The notes below the pieces were generated by a model. The model saw only the letters and a program-made list of their open reading frames with translations, was not told the origin of the DNA and ran no database searches. Positions 25,610-34,783 of a stretch of DNA of 64,000 nt are shown piece by piece (the first letter of the stretch is position 1; each line of letters begins with the position of its first letter). The position numbers were made by a program, and so were the translations under genes. The DNA is taken from the NCBI GenBank assembly GCA_034438015.1, contig DAOTTD010000383.1:41518-105517 (forward strand). The letters run 5' to 3'. This stretch comes from JACDAE01 sp034438015. Its GTDB lineage: Bacteria; Chloroflexota; Ktedonobacteria; Ktedonobacterales; Ktedonobacteraceae.

Positions 25610-26622
25610 CCAGGCACCGAGATAGACTGGCGTTGCAGGTCGTGCAAGAGTTCGGCGAATGCCTTCTGGTAAACACTTTCATCATTCCAGCCGGAAAAAT
25701 TCCGCATGCGATGCTTTTGTAATGAGGAGAGCAGGCTATTCTGACCACTGCGATTCTGCAACGCAACGAGAAACTGATCCGCCGTCGTATCCAGAAACGC
25801 GGGATCGAGGTACAAAGGAAAGAGGATAGTGCGCTTCTGGCGCTCTTCCAGGCTCAAAGTCATGCGCACTTCCTGCTTGATCCATTCACTACCGAGAGTA
25901 TATTCGGAGAGCAGCAGCAGCCAGGTATCGTAATGCTGAAACGTCTCCGCCATGCGCTTGAAATCGTCATCATCGCCCTTAAGCTCATGCAACACAAACC
26001 AGCACCTCACGCCCTCGCTCTGCAGATCTTCATAGAGGCGTGCAGCAAAAGCCTGATCATGGCTTGAGGCGCTGATGAAACAAGAGAGATACTGAATAGG
26101 AGTACTGAACATTGAGTGCGTGTAGGTAATGAAATGATCGGGAGCGCCTATCCCTCTTAAGAATTCGTCAGGAATATGTCCCTGCGAACGGTACAGGGTA
26201 TGAATGTCGACGTAAGAACGGTCCATATGCCGGATGGTCTCCAGCCCCTTTGCGGTACTCAGGTCAACATTCGCGAAGTTCGTTCCACCCAGAACGGCCT
26301 CTCTAAAGTTTGACTGGTAAAGATTACTTTCCTTCAATTCTGCTTGCACGAGATCCGCCTGGTAGAGATGCGCCTGTTGCAGATCGGCCCGGCGTAGATC
26401 CGCGCCCCTGAGAGATGCACGCCAGAACATCGCTCCCTGGAGCAGCGTCCCTTTCATAACGGCGCCTTTCAGACTAGCTTCGCTCAGATTCGCGCCTACT
26501 AGATTCGCGCCACTCAGTACAGCCCTTCTGAGATCAGGCTGTACTCCAGGAGATTGACTACGCCATAAGTTCCACTTCTCGCTTCCCTGTTGAAGAAGTT
26601 CCAGGTGATACTGGTTCGCCAC
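25606..26622 (-). CDS. Pentapeptide-repeat protein with C-terminal TIR domain
   Basis: 338 residues in two parts. Residues about 30-120 are some eighteen pentapeptide repeats (A(N/D)LxxA pattern, for example ANLVGANLSEASLKGAVMKG), which fold as a right-handed beta-helix. Residues about 176-335 are a TIR domain: IQYLSCFISASSHDQAFAAR is the first strand and helix, CWFVLHELKGDDDD the BB-loop region, and YTLGSEWIKQE carries the candidate catalytic Glu251 of NAD-cleaving TIRs. There is no membrane segment. Function could be signalling or NAD depletion in defence; neither is shown by neighbours. Confidence 0.88.
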   Translation of the reverse strand: MANQYHLELLQQGSEKWNLWRSQSPGVQPDLRRAVLSGANLVGANLSEASLKGAVMKGTLLQGAMFWRASLRGADLRRADLQQAHLYQADLVQAELKESNLYQSNFREAVLGGTNFANVDLSTAKGLETIRHMDRSYVDIHTLYRSQGHIPDEFLRGIGAPDHFITYTHSMFSTPIQYLSCFISASSHDQAFAARLYEDLQSEGVRCWFVLHELKGDDDDFKRMAETFQHYDTWLLLLSEYTLGSEWIKQEVRMTLSLEERQKRTILFPLYLDPAFLDTTADQFLVALQNRSGQNSLLSSLQKHRMRNFSGWNDESVYQKAFAELLHDLQRQSISVPG

Positions 26623-26756
26623 TTATCCCTCTCTCTACGATCTTGCAAGCAGTTCTGCATTAAGTTCAACAACGTTTTGAATAGCTTAGCACATCTGTCC
26701 ACCAATGACAAACAGTGAAGCCGTAATCCACAAGTTGGAGAGAGTCACCCCCGCGA

Positions 26757-28304
26757 TTATCGTGCTGGGAGAGGAAGCACGGTCACCTGGTAGGGTTGTA
26801 GCGAAACCATCTTCTTATAATCAATACTCACAGTGAGTCTCTTCGCTGTTTTATTCACCAGCATGACCCAGCTGGACGAAGCCAACGCCTCCACACTATT
26901 GGAATCGGAGACGATCGTCTGGTAGATACGCACGCCGTGTGCAAAGTAGGTATTGAGATCCTTCAAAACATAATAAAAAGGCGACGCTCGCCCTCCACCC
27001 TGCTGGTTCGTAGCGGTCCAGATAGTGACATCCGCCGGCGTGGCACCTGTGCTGCCCCAGGAAAGCGCTACCGCGCCACCGGCCTCCAGGAATTTCATCA
27101 GCGCGTAGGCCTTGATCGCAGTATTGTAGGTATCGTTGGGGGCATAGTCATAGGATGTTGCATACCACTCCGCGAACCAGACTGGCAACGTCCTGGCCCC
27201 AGGATAGGTGGTCGGATCAAGCGACCTGATCCATTGCGTCACGTCGGCAAACTTTTCAGCGGCAGTAAAGGGGTCCGCATCGGTCTCGATATCTCTGTTT
27301 GCATTGTTCGCATCCAGGGTAATAAATCCCGCCCCCTCTTTATGCTGCAGCCAGTACATGATCACATCAAGCGGTCGGCGATCAAATGTGCCATATGCCT
27401 TCGTGATATTAGAAAGCTGACTCTGATTGGTTGAATGCCAGGTATCCATCACCACATATGGTCCGCCCACCTTGATACTCTGCGGTGGGATATTTAGGGA
27501 TTTGGCAACCTGCATCAACCGGGCATAGACCTGGTTGTACATGAAGGTATAGCCATGCTTAGCATTGGAGCCGCCGGGATCGCCGGCGCTTGTGGTGTAA
27601 TCATACGCGTTGGTGATGGGATCGTAGTATCCCTTCAGCTCGTTCCAGACCTGGAAATAACGGACATTGTAGGGAGCAGCCATATAGCGTTCCGCTACGC
27701 GCTGCACCAGGTGCAGCCACGCCCCCATCTTATTATCCAGAATCCTGGAACCATAGGCGATGTCCGACCACTCGTCGGACTGGGTAAGAACCTGTGTGCT
27801 CCCATCAGGTTCCAGTTGTCCTTTCATCCACCACGGCGCCTCGCTTAACGTAAGCACCGGAATGCCGTCCATCGCACGAATAAGTTGCAGGCGGCTATCC
27901 AGGTACGACCAGTTTGTTGGCTCTGGCTGGTTGGGATCGGGCCAGGGATCGGGGGCGCCCCAGGCCATAATCGGCGTATCTACGTAAGGCATAGACTGCT
28001 TAATCAGCGATTTTGCATTGTTGACTGCGGCGAGATTGTTTCCTGGCTGCACATCTAACGATGTATCGATAAGAGAGATACCAGGGGCGAACTGACTGGT
28101 CAGTAAGGGAGAAGTCAGATCGACGTCCACAGACACATCGGCCTCCGTCGGGACGTTGTCCTGAACAGGAAAGATAAGCCCATGTGCAGTAGAATGCTGC
28201 CCACAGGATGCCAGTATGACCGAAAGCAGCATGCAGAGTAAAAACAGATGCGTACTGCTATTTTTTATGTAGCGGCGAAATGAGCGCCGAGAGCGCAAAA
28301 GCAT
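26757..28304 (-). CDS. Secreted lipoprotein, GH39-like clan A glycoside hydrolase
   Basis: A 515-residue exported protein. The N-terminus has a basic region, a hydrophobic core and the lipobox LASC, with lipidation expected at Cys34. The catalytic (beta/alpha)8 domain fits beta-xylosidase-like GH39: YFQVWNELKG places the acid/base at Glu222 after the clan A Asn-Glu pair, and WFAEWYAT places the likely nucleophile at Glu379. A small beta-rich C-terminal part (YKKMVSLQPYQVTVLPLP) ends the protein. As last gene of the exopolysaccharide operon it may trim or process the polymer at the cell surface. Confidence 0.8.
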   Translation of the reverse strand: MLLRSRRSFRRYIKNSSTHLFLLCMLLSVILASCGQHSTAHGLIFPVQDNVPTEADVSVDVDLTSPLLTSQFAPGISLIDTSLDVQPGNNLAAVNNAKSLIKQSMPYVDTPIMAWGAPDPWPDPNQPEPTNWSYLDSRLQLIRAMDGIPVLTLSEAPWWMKGQLEPDGSTQVLTQSDEWSDIAYGSRILDNKMGAWLHLVQRVAERYMAAPYNVRYFQVWNELKGYYDPITNAYDYTTSAGDPGGSNAKHGYTFMYNQVYARLMQVAKSLNIPPQSIKVGGPYVVMDTWHSTNQSQLSNITKAYGTFDRRPLDVIMYWLQHKEGAGFITLDANNANRDIETDADPFTAAEKFADVTQWIRSLDPTTYPGARTLPVWFAEWYATSYDYAPNDTYNTAIKAYALMKFLEAGGAVALSWGSTGATPADVTIWTATNQQGGGRASPFYYVLKDLNTYFAHGVRIYQTIVSDSNSVEALASSSWVMLVNKTAKRLTVSIDYKKMVSLQPYQVTVLPLPAR

Positions 28305-28341
28305 CCAACCAACACCTTTGTTTCTTCATGATAGAGAGAGA

Positions 28342-28764
28342 TCAGGCGCCTTTAGCGTGTACCTGGCGTCCCTGCTGTGTGGAACGCAGAGCGATAAACC
28401 AGCGCGCGAAGGCCAGCAGGAGCTGTGCAACCGCTCCCGCCAGGCAAAAGCCCAGCAGTATATCGAAGATCAGAACCGGTGACCACCGGTTCGCATATAA
28501 TATTATTCCGGCCACGAACGCACCGATAACGAAGCTAAGCGTAACTCCTAACACCAGTTCAGCGACCATTTCACGCAAGCGAAAGAAGCGGACGACCGCC
28601 ATACCTGGGCAGATGAACAGAAACGCCATGACAAGAGACGGACGCAGAAGCTCAATATCGGGCGTCGCGATCACCTCGGGCACGAGAATGACCAGGCCCG
28701 CGGCTGCCGTCAGCAGCAGAATAATTATCGGCCACAACCAGGCTGACCGGAATAGGAAACGCAT
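28342..28764 (-). CDS. Small polytopic membrane protein in exopolysaccharide operon
   Basis: 140 residues with four predicted hydrophobic helices (LWPIIILLLTAAAGLVILV, a second around SLVMAFLFICPGMAV, a third around LGVTLSFVIGAFVAGIILYA, a fourth around FDILLGFCLAGAVAQLLLAF). The region LRPSLVMAFLFICPGMAV with the following FFRL resembles part of DUF1616-like envelope proteins. It lies 13 bases after the large flippase fusion and 37 before the hydrolase gene and has AGAGGTAGAG as ribosome site, so it belongs to the operon. Its function is unknown. Confidence 0.75.
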   Translation of the reverse strand: MRFLFRSAWLWPIIILLLTAAAGLVILVPEVIATPDIELLRPSLVMAFLFICPGMAVVRFFRLREMVAELVLGVTLSFVIGAFVAGIILYANRWSPVLIFDILLGFCLAGAVAQLLLAFARWFIALRSTQQGRQVHAKGA

Positions 28765-28777
28765 CGCTCTCTACCTC

Positions 28778-31700
28778 TTAATTTTTTCCGATGTAATGGA
28801 GTATCTGCACATCACGATTTCTATATATTAGCACAAACAACTTGGACGCAATTAATTTCTTCTCTAACTTGTCGAGCGTACCAGGTGGCAATCCTTCAGA
28901 ATCGCCGGTCGCCCTCTGGGTGCGCGTGATAATGATAAACACGTTCGGTGAGGACTGATTATGTATCAGTTGCACAATCGCGTTCACATTCAGGGCCGCC
29001 ACAGCATCAGGTATATCATCTTCCAATGAATCTTGATTGTATTGCTCGTAGTCTCTGAACTCCCAGGGCGTACCGCCCCAGGCTTCCAGCAGGTACGAGT
29101 CACGGGGAGCGATATCATAGAGGTGTTCAACGCCCGTAAGCTCCTCGGGAGTGATATAATCCATGCGCTCGTTGCCGTAACGGGTAAAAAGGAACGCGCA
29201 CATCAAGAAGACGCAAATAACAATGAGAGCGCCTTTCATAAAGATAGAGACGTCTCTGCGAGTCGACGTAAAGAAGATCGAAGCGGCAAACAGACACATT
29301 GCAGGCAACGTAAAGAGGTAGATGCGCAGAAGCATCTCACCGCCGTACGACTGGGCCAGAAACACCGGGAAAGGCGCGAGCGCGAGTATCACATAGGTCA
29401 CGTCACGGTAGCCCTTTCGCAGGCGCATGAGTGCACCTATGAGCGCGAGTCCCCACACCAGGACAGTCATAAAGAGGCGTATGTCGCTGATCATATTATG
29501 TTGCGGGTCCCCCTGCGTCACGCGACCGGTTACGTTCTGTGTGACGGAGCTTCCCACATTCGTAAAGTCGCCAATGAGGGCGTTGATATTACCCGCCAGG
29601 TAGGGCTGCGCCATAAAGTAGAGCCAGCCCGCAGTCATCAGGATCATCACCACAGGCAGCCAGATCGGATTATTGCGCCGCAGAACGACAAGGACAGTCA
29701 CAGGCGCAAGAGCCAGGAATGGCGTCAGAGGGTGACTGAAGACCATAAACCCGAAGATCGCCACCAGACAAACCTGGAGGATCACGAGCTGCGTTTTACT
29801 GGCAGGAGCATTTGGCAATGTATCTGGCGCAGTTAACCAACTGAAGAAACGCCGGGCCAGCGGCAGCAAAGGTCCAAGGAGGCGCCAGCGCCGACCCAGC
29901 TCACGCGGCTTCTTCGGCACGGGGACTTTAAACCATTTCACCAGAATAGCAATCATGACCAGGTACAAAAAGAAGTTAAATCCCTGTGGTGAGAAGTAAT
30001 CCTGTGCAATCCAGTTGGTCACAAAGAAGAAGAATACGCTGAGCCACACGATGCGCTTATCATTGGTAAATGTCGTCCCAATCATGTAGAGCGGTCCGAG
30101 GTAGAGCAGGTTATTAAAGACTGGCGCCCAGGCCGCGTACGGCAGAATGCTCGCATAGCCCGCGATCTTTGTCAGGAAAGCCGCGTAAATGAAAAATCCA
30201 GGCCAGTTAAAGTAAGCATCCAGGTTGGGGTCAACCCCTCCATGCCGCATAATATAATCGGTGTACCCCGCGTGTCGATACACAACTGCAAAGCGCGGGA
30301 CAGTCTCCGTGAGGGCCGTCACGCCGTACAGCACCCATATCACAATAAGGATATGCAGCAAGATGATGGGTACGCTCAAGCGCTTCTGCGTTAAAGTCAG
30401 GCCAAAGCTTGCCGCTATGATGAGAAGCGCAGCGATGTAGGACGGAGGGAAGATCGAGACCATGCCCAGGCCATTCATGTTTCTGAGGGTGTCGTGCACC
30501 GTCTGCAGTGAAAGAGCCCAGATGACAAGAGCAGCGATCGGCAGTATTACGGTCACAATCGCGGTGACGATAGCCGCCCGTGACCACTTTTCTTTACCCT
30601 GCTGCTCAATATGTTGCCCGCAAACGCTGCAAAACTTCGCATGCGGCGGCAATTTTGTTCCACATTGGGGGCAGGGGAGAGCCTGCGATGTAATGATCGC
30701 TTTATGCTCCGCAGTGCTCAAAAGGCCAGGGACGAACTCCTCAGTTTCACTTCTATCGAGGCGTAGTCCACAGTTTTTGCAAAAGCTCGCATTCTCCTCC
30801 AGGCGTTCGTGGCAGCGCGGGCACGAACGCCGGGGAGGACGAGCGAAGAAGCGTGGGAGCAGCAGGGTCTCGTCCATCGCCCCATTGGTCAGAGCAGGCG
30901 TGCTGGGCACGGGCTGCGTCTCCAACTGATCAGGCGCAAGTGTGCTATCTGAAAGCTGCGCCAGTCGCTGCGCCCTCAACTGCCTGTCCGCCTTTGCAGC
31001 CGCCGCGTTTCTCTCATTGGCGACCGAAAACGAGATGCTCAACAGTTGCTGCGGCACTACCATCTCACCGCTGGCATAGCGCCAGGAATCCTCATCATCA
31101 TCGTCATAGAATGCCGAGACACTCGTCAGGCTGCGTGTATCCTGGTCCTCGATGGCTCCATCTGAAGCTGAGACACCCACCAGTTGCCGCGTATCCTGGT
31201 CCTCGATGGCTCCGTCTGAGCCCGAAGCGCTTACGAGCTGGCGCGTGTCCTGCATTTCCACCCCATTCGAGGCTGAGACACTCGCCAGACTGCGCGTGTC
31301 CTGTGCCTCGATTGATGCATTCGAGGCAGAGACACCTGCCAGACTGCGTGTCTCCTGCTCCTCAATTGCCCCCTTCGAAGCCGAGGCACTCGCCAGCCGT
31401 CGCGTCTCTTGCTTCTCAATAGCTAGCGAAGCACTTGCATGTGCAACTTGCGGTGTCGCGCGTCGTGGGAAATTGAAATGGGCGGCCTTATAGACAGCGG
31501 GAGCCATTAAGGTACCCTCGATATATACCGCTACCACCCAGCCAATGCTCAATCCTAACAACCCACCCATGCGACCGCCCACGGCTGCAACAGCCAGTTC
31601 GAGAAAACTGCCAACCGCTACAGGAATCATAGCGCGCGTCATCTGCTTGTCGATGCGCTTCACTGCTACGTAGTGGTATTTGATCATTGTCGGAAAGGCT

Positions 31701-32743
31701 GCAAGGCTCAGTACGCGCAGACACCAGGTAGCCTCCTCGGCGTAAACATGGCCGAAGAGGCTCAGTATGATACCAGCTCCAAGCTGTAGAACCAGATTCG
31801 CCGCGATGGCGATGATAAACGCAAGTCCCAATGTCATACGTATCTTGCGGGCGAGTTCTTCAGTTTCAGAGGGACTGATGGCATAAAGCACGGTAGTAAG
31901 GGCATAGGAGGCGATAAAGACCAATCCCGAGATCATCCAGGCCGTATAGAACCAGGCGTTTGCCGTTGTTGACAGCAGAATCGTCACCAGTACCGGTAGG
32001 GCCGATATTGGAACCTGTTGAATCAAATTAAGCATGTGATGCTGAAAGGCCGAGAACCCTAGCCTGCGCATCAGGCCCCAATCGGGCATTATCTGTTTCA
32101 GGGTTGCCTTTCTCTTTATTACGACGAATCCGATGAGCGGGATGAGCGAGATCAGACTACCCAGCGCCCATGTCCCATAGATTGCCACGCCTCCCGCGTA
32201 TCTACTCAGCCACATGCCCAGCGCGTAGAGCGCGATCAGCTTTGTGGCTGCAAAAATCGCATTGCGCCAGAACTGCAACTCTCCATAGAGAAGCCCGATC
32301 AGCGCCTGGTCAAGGACAATTGTAATCGACGCGAGGCTTACGCCACTGGAAAAAATCAAGATACTGCTAACGGACGCTCTCAGAGGAAGAAAGGCTGGTG
32401 ACATGAACGGTGCGATCAGAGCAAAGAGAACACCGCCAAGTCCTCCTACCACGCCCACCAGGATAAGGGCCGCGCTAATCAGAGACGCCTCTTTACCGGG
32501 CCGACGTGGAAGTTCGCCGATTAATAGGGTACCCAGGCCCAGCACGCAGACAGGCCCAAGCAGCATCATGACCGATACAGAGGCAGAAGCCAGGCCAACG
32601 ACGGCGGGCTGAAATTGTCGAGCGGCCACCCACCAGTACGCAAAGCCCAGAACGCCCGTTATCAGCGTCGTTCCGATCAATGAGCCAGCATTGACGAGCA
32701 TGACACGATTTGCTTTTATCCATTGAAACAGTAATGCTCTCAC
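28778..32743 (-). CDS. Flippase - repeat linker - double zinc ribbon - GT-C-like membrane protein fusion
   Basis: A single 1321-residue frame with four parts. Residues 1-420 are a 12-14 helix polysaccharide flippase of the MOP/Wzx type. Residues about 434-550 hold some seven imperfect repeats around VSASDGAIEDQDTRQL, hydrophilic and acidic. Residues about 639-712 carry two Cys4 zinc ribbons (CPRCHERLEENASFCKNCG and CPQCGTKLPPHAKFCSVCG). Residues about 725-1321 form a second polytopic block with a periplasmic tail, similar in layout to GT-C glycosyltransferases of exopolysaccharide systems. GTG start, 4 bases after the GT2 stop, with AAGGAAAG upstream. No frameshift is needed to read through. 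Lipid-linked export coupled to glycosyl transfer is an inference. Confidence 0.82.
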   Translation of the reverse strand: MRALLFQWIKANRVMLVNAGSLIGTTLITGVLGFAYWWVAARQFQPAVVGLASASVSVMMLLGPVCVLGLGTLLIGELPRRPGKEASLISAALILVGVVGGLGGVLFALIAPFMSPAFLPLRASVSSILIFSSGVSLASITIVLDQALIGLLYGELQFWRNAIFAATKLIALYALGMWLSRYAGGVAIYGTWALGSLISLIPLIGFVVIKRKATLKQIMPDWGLMRRLGFSAFQHHMLNLIQQVPISALPVLVTILLSTTANAWFYTAWMISGLVFIASYALTTVLYAISPSETEELARKIRMTLGLAFIIAIAANLVLQLGAGIILSLFGHVYAEEATWCLRVLSLAAFPTMIKYHYVAVKRIDKQMTRAMIPVAVGSFLELAVAAVGGRMGGLLGLSIGWVVAVYIEGTLMAPAVYKAAHFNFPRRATPQVAHASASLAIEKQETRRLASASASKGAIEEQETRSLAGVSASNASIEAQDTRSLASVSASNGVEMQDTRQLVSASGSDGAIEDQDTRQLVGVSASDGAIEDQDTRSLTSVSAFYDDDDEDSWRYASGEMVVPQQLLSISFSVANERNAAAAKADRQLRAQRLAQLSDSTLAPDQLETQPVPSTPALTNGAMDETLLLPRFFARPPRRSCPRCHERLEENASFCKNCGLRLDRSETEEFVPGLLSTAEHKAIITSQALPCPQCGTKLPPHAKFCSVCGQHIEQQGKEKWSRAAIVTAIVTVILPIAALVIWALSLQTVHDTLRNMNGLGMVSIFPPSYIAALLIIAASFGLTLTQKRLSVPIILLHILIVIWVLYGVTALTETVPRFAVVYRHAGYTDYIMRHGGVDPNLDAYFNWPGFFIYAAFLTKIAGYASILPYAAWAPVFNNLLYLGPLYMIGTTFTNDKRIVWLSVFFFFVTNWIAQDYFSPQGFNFFLYLVMIAILVKWFKVPVPKKPRELGRRWRLLGPLLPLARRFFSWLTAPDTLPNAPASKTQLVILQVCLVAIFGFMVFSHPLTPFLALAPVTVLVVLRRNNPIWLPVVMILMTAGWLYFMAQPYLAGNINALIGDFTNVGSSVTQNVTGRVTQGDPQHNMISDIRLFMTVLVWGLALIGALMRLRKGYRDVTYVILALAPFPVFLAQSYGGEMLLRIYLFTLPAMCLFAASIFFTSTRRDVSIFMKGALIVICVFLMCAFLFTRYGNERMDYITPEELTGVEHLYDIAPRDSYLLEAWGGTPWEFRDYEQYNQDSLEDDIPDAVAALNVNAIVQLIHNQSSPNVFIIITRTQRATGDSEGLPPGTLDKLEKKLIASKLFVLIYRNRDVQILHYIGKN
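31090..31440 (-). repeat. Tandem protein-coding repeats in the flippase fusion
   Basis: About seven repeats of 48-60 bases coding for (S/G)VSASxGAIExQDTR(S/Q)L. Some copies are almost identical (IEDQDTRQLVGVSASDGA against IEDQDTRSLTSVSA), others diverged or shortened (NGVEMQDTR). The pattern implies slippage or unequal recombination within the gene. Confidence 0.8.
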
Positions 32744-32747
32744 TGCA

Positions 32748-33794
32748 CTAGCTTTCCTTTTTTATAAGCGGGGTAACGTCTGCTTCAGAAACAGACGGCA
32801 ATGCCTTTAACGATGGCTGAGCACTCTCTTGCATATCTGAACTGGCCGCCGTACGGGAGAAGCGCAGGTTTATGGCTCCTACCAGGTACCCCGCAACGGT
32901 GATCATCAAGCCCGCTGCTATCGCAACCGCCCGCTGCAGGCCCGTCACATCTAGACGGAAGAACATATCTTGCAAGCCACGTAGTATGCCGCCAGCGAGG
33001 CTGCTTATAATATAAGAGCGCTCGGAAGACAGGCCATCCTTTGCCCCCACATACTCAGCGATAGTCGCCTTCGATAGGCCCTCGGCGTAACAGCGTGCGC
33101 GGAAGTAACTCCAGGTAGCACGAACAGCCGGGATACGATGATGGATGCGCGCCTGCGGATCATAGAGAAAAACTTTCTCTGGCCAATGTTGATGACCACG
33201 AATGCAGAGTTCCGTCTCTTCGCCGCCCATAGGTCGCGTACCGACCCGCCCGATTCCGCTTCTGAAGCCGCCAACCGCGTCAAATAGCTCTCTCTTATAA
33301 CAGGTACAGCCGCCAAACGGATTGCGCACAACGACCGGTTTCTCTGGTCGCTTCTGATAAGTACAGCCCAGCACCCAATAGAACTCCTCCGGGAACCAGC
33401 GAGGTTGCTTGCTTAACCACTCCGGCTCGACCGTTCCACCCGCACCCATAACCTGTGGATCTTCGCAGCAACGACTCAGGCGCTCCAACCAATCGGGTTC
33501 AGCAGTAGCATCATCGTCAAGAAAGGCGATCAATGCGCCCTGTGCCACGGCCAGTCCGCTATTGCGCGCCCCTGAGAGACCCTGCGTTTCGCTGTTCTCT
33601 ACCGCGATCACACCAGGGATCTCCACGCGAACGCGCTCCAGCATGGCCGGATTATGATCAACCACGATAATTATTTCACGTGGGGGAGTGCTCTGCTGCT
33701 GCACCGACGCAACCGCGTCCAGGATATCGCCCCAACGTTTCTCTGTATAGACACAAATGATTACAGAAGTGCTTAGCGTTGTATCTATTGTCAT
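32748..33794 (-). CDS. Family 2 glycosyltransferase with C-terminal membrane segment
   Basis: An inverting GT-A transferase of 348 residues. STSVIICVYTEKRW is the first strand, IIIVVDHNP the second, and LIAFLDDDATAEPDW holds the DxD metal/nucleotide-sugar motif. GGEETELCIRG resembles the acceptor-side ED motif of GT2 enzymes. A hydrophobic helix near residues 285-305 (AVAIAAGLMITVAGYLVGAI) anchors it. The start overlaps the deacetylase stop (TAATG) with a strong AAAGGAGGG site. It probably adds a sugar to the lipid-linked repeat unit of the exopolysaccharide. Confidence 0.92.
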   Translation of the reverse strand: MTIDTTLSTSVIICVYTEKRWGDILDAVASVQQQSTPPREIIIVVDHNPAMLERVRVEIPGVIAVENSETQGLSGARNSGLAVAQGALIAFLDDDATAEPDWLERLSRCCEDPQVMGAGGTVEPEWLSKQPRWFPEEFYWVLGCTYQKRPEKPVVVRNPFGGCTCYKRELFDAVGGFRSGIGRVGTRPMGGEETELCIRGHQHWPEKVFLYDPQARIHHRIPAVRATWSYFRARCYAEGLSKATIAEYVGAKDGLSSERSYIISSLAGGILRGLQDMFFRLDVTGLQRAVAIAAGLMITVAGYLVGAINLRFSRTAASSDMQESAQPSLKALPSVSEADVTPLIKKES

Positions 33795-34633
33795 TATACC
33801 AGAAACCCTCCTTTACTATGGCGCACATTTTGTGTGAACGAAATCGAGCGACGAGCAAGACGCCAGGCAGGCGTTGCTGCGCGTTTATAAAACGTGGTCA
33901 CAGAAGGTGCTTCCTGGGTAAGAAGCGCTGCAAGCGCTTGCACATCTGTATCTGCACTCACAATAAGGCGTGCTAACGAAAAGGGGTTAGTTGTCTCTGA
34001 ACTCATCTCATATTTAACTGCGCAGGCCGAGGTATAGCCAGCTTCCCGCACCAGGCGCTGCGTGGTCGCGGTATGATAGCCAAATGGATAGGCAAAACTT
34101 TCAATCTCGTGTCCCAGACGCTCCTCCAGAATGCTTTTGCACTGAATAATCTCTTCTCGCGCCTGGGGAGGTGATAGCGTATCGAGCTGAGGATGCGTAT
34201 GGGTGTGACCGCCGCACTCAATACCCGCCGCGCTAATGCTTGCTATCTGCTCCCAATTGAGTATCGGTCGCTGTGTCTCTCCTTCGTGCTGTAGCCAGAG
34301 ACTCGTACCGCCAACGAAAGCGGTCACGATATAGAGGGTCGCCAGGAAATTGTACTCCTGCAGTATGGGCAATGCCTCGGTATAGAAATCTGAGAAGCCG
34401 TCATCAAATGTGAGAACAACAGGCCGTTCTGGCAATGAAGCATTCCCTTGCGCACGCGCACGAACCAACTGAGTAACCGTTATTGGAGTATAGTTATGTT
34501 GGTGAAGATACGACATATGTTCATGAAAAAGCGTCGGTGCCACCGCGAAACGTCTAAATTTCGCGGTAGCCTGCCATGAAATGCTATGATACATAAGAAT
34601 AGGTATTTTTCTCTTCTTAGCCGGAACAACCAT
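33794..34633 (-). CDS. Polysaccharide deacetylase (NodB/CE4)
   Basis: A metal-dependent N-deacetylase acting on GlcNAc-type polymers, 279 residues. MT1 is LTFDDGFSDF (Asp catalytic base and metal Asp), MT2 is GGHTHTHPQLD with the two metal His residues, and MT3 is FAYPFGYHT. There is no clear signal peptide, so it is cytoplasmic or exported by another route. AGAGAGGTAA precedes the ATG. It sits between glycosyltransferase genes and overlaps the next gene by one base, which supports a role in modifying the same polymer. Confidence 0.92.
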   Translation of the reverse strand: MVVPAKKRKIPILMYHSISWQATAKFRRFAVAPTLFHEHMSYLHQHNYTPITVTQLVRARAQGNASLPERPVVLTFDDGFSDFYTEALPILQEYNFLATLYIVTAFVGGTSLWLQHEGETQRPILNWEQIASISAAGIECGGHTHTHPQLDTLSPPQAREEIIQCKSILEERLGHEIESFAYPFGYHTATTQRLVREAGYTSACAVKYEMSSETTNPFSLARLIVSADTDVQALAALLTQEAPSVTTFYKRAATPAWRLARRSISFTQNVRHSKGGFLV

Positions 34634-34718
34634 TGACTATTACCTCTCTAAAGGGCCGTTTTGTTTCATTTAGCAACCGATGAGCAAACCATATACTGTA
34701 GCCATAAGATTTTTATAT

Positions 34719-34758
34719 GTCCTATAGGAGTTGCGGTCTGTATTTACTCCTATAGGAC
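34719..34758. repeat. 13-bp inverted repeat between GT2 and deacetylase genes
   Basis: Perfect arms GTCCTATAGGAGT (34719-34731) and ACTCCTATAGGAC (34746-34758), each nearly self-palindromic (CCTATAGG), around a 14-base loop. There is no T-run on the minus strand. It may attenuate transcription into the deacetylase gene or bind a dimeric regulator twice. Confidence 0.6.
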
Positions 34759-34783
34759 CCTTACTATTTTAACGCAGTCAATG

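Noticed and set aside
31090..31440. Separate short genes or a repeat array opposite the flippase fusion (frames at 30853 and 31152, plus strand)
   Set aside because: The repeats are in frame in the 1321-codon minus-strand gene; the plus-strand frames are antisense and low in complexity.
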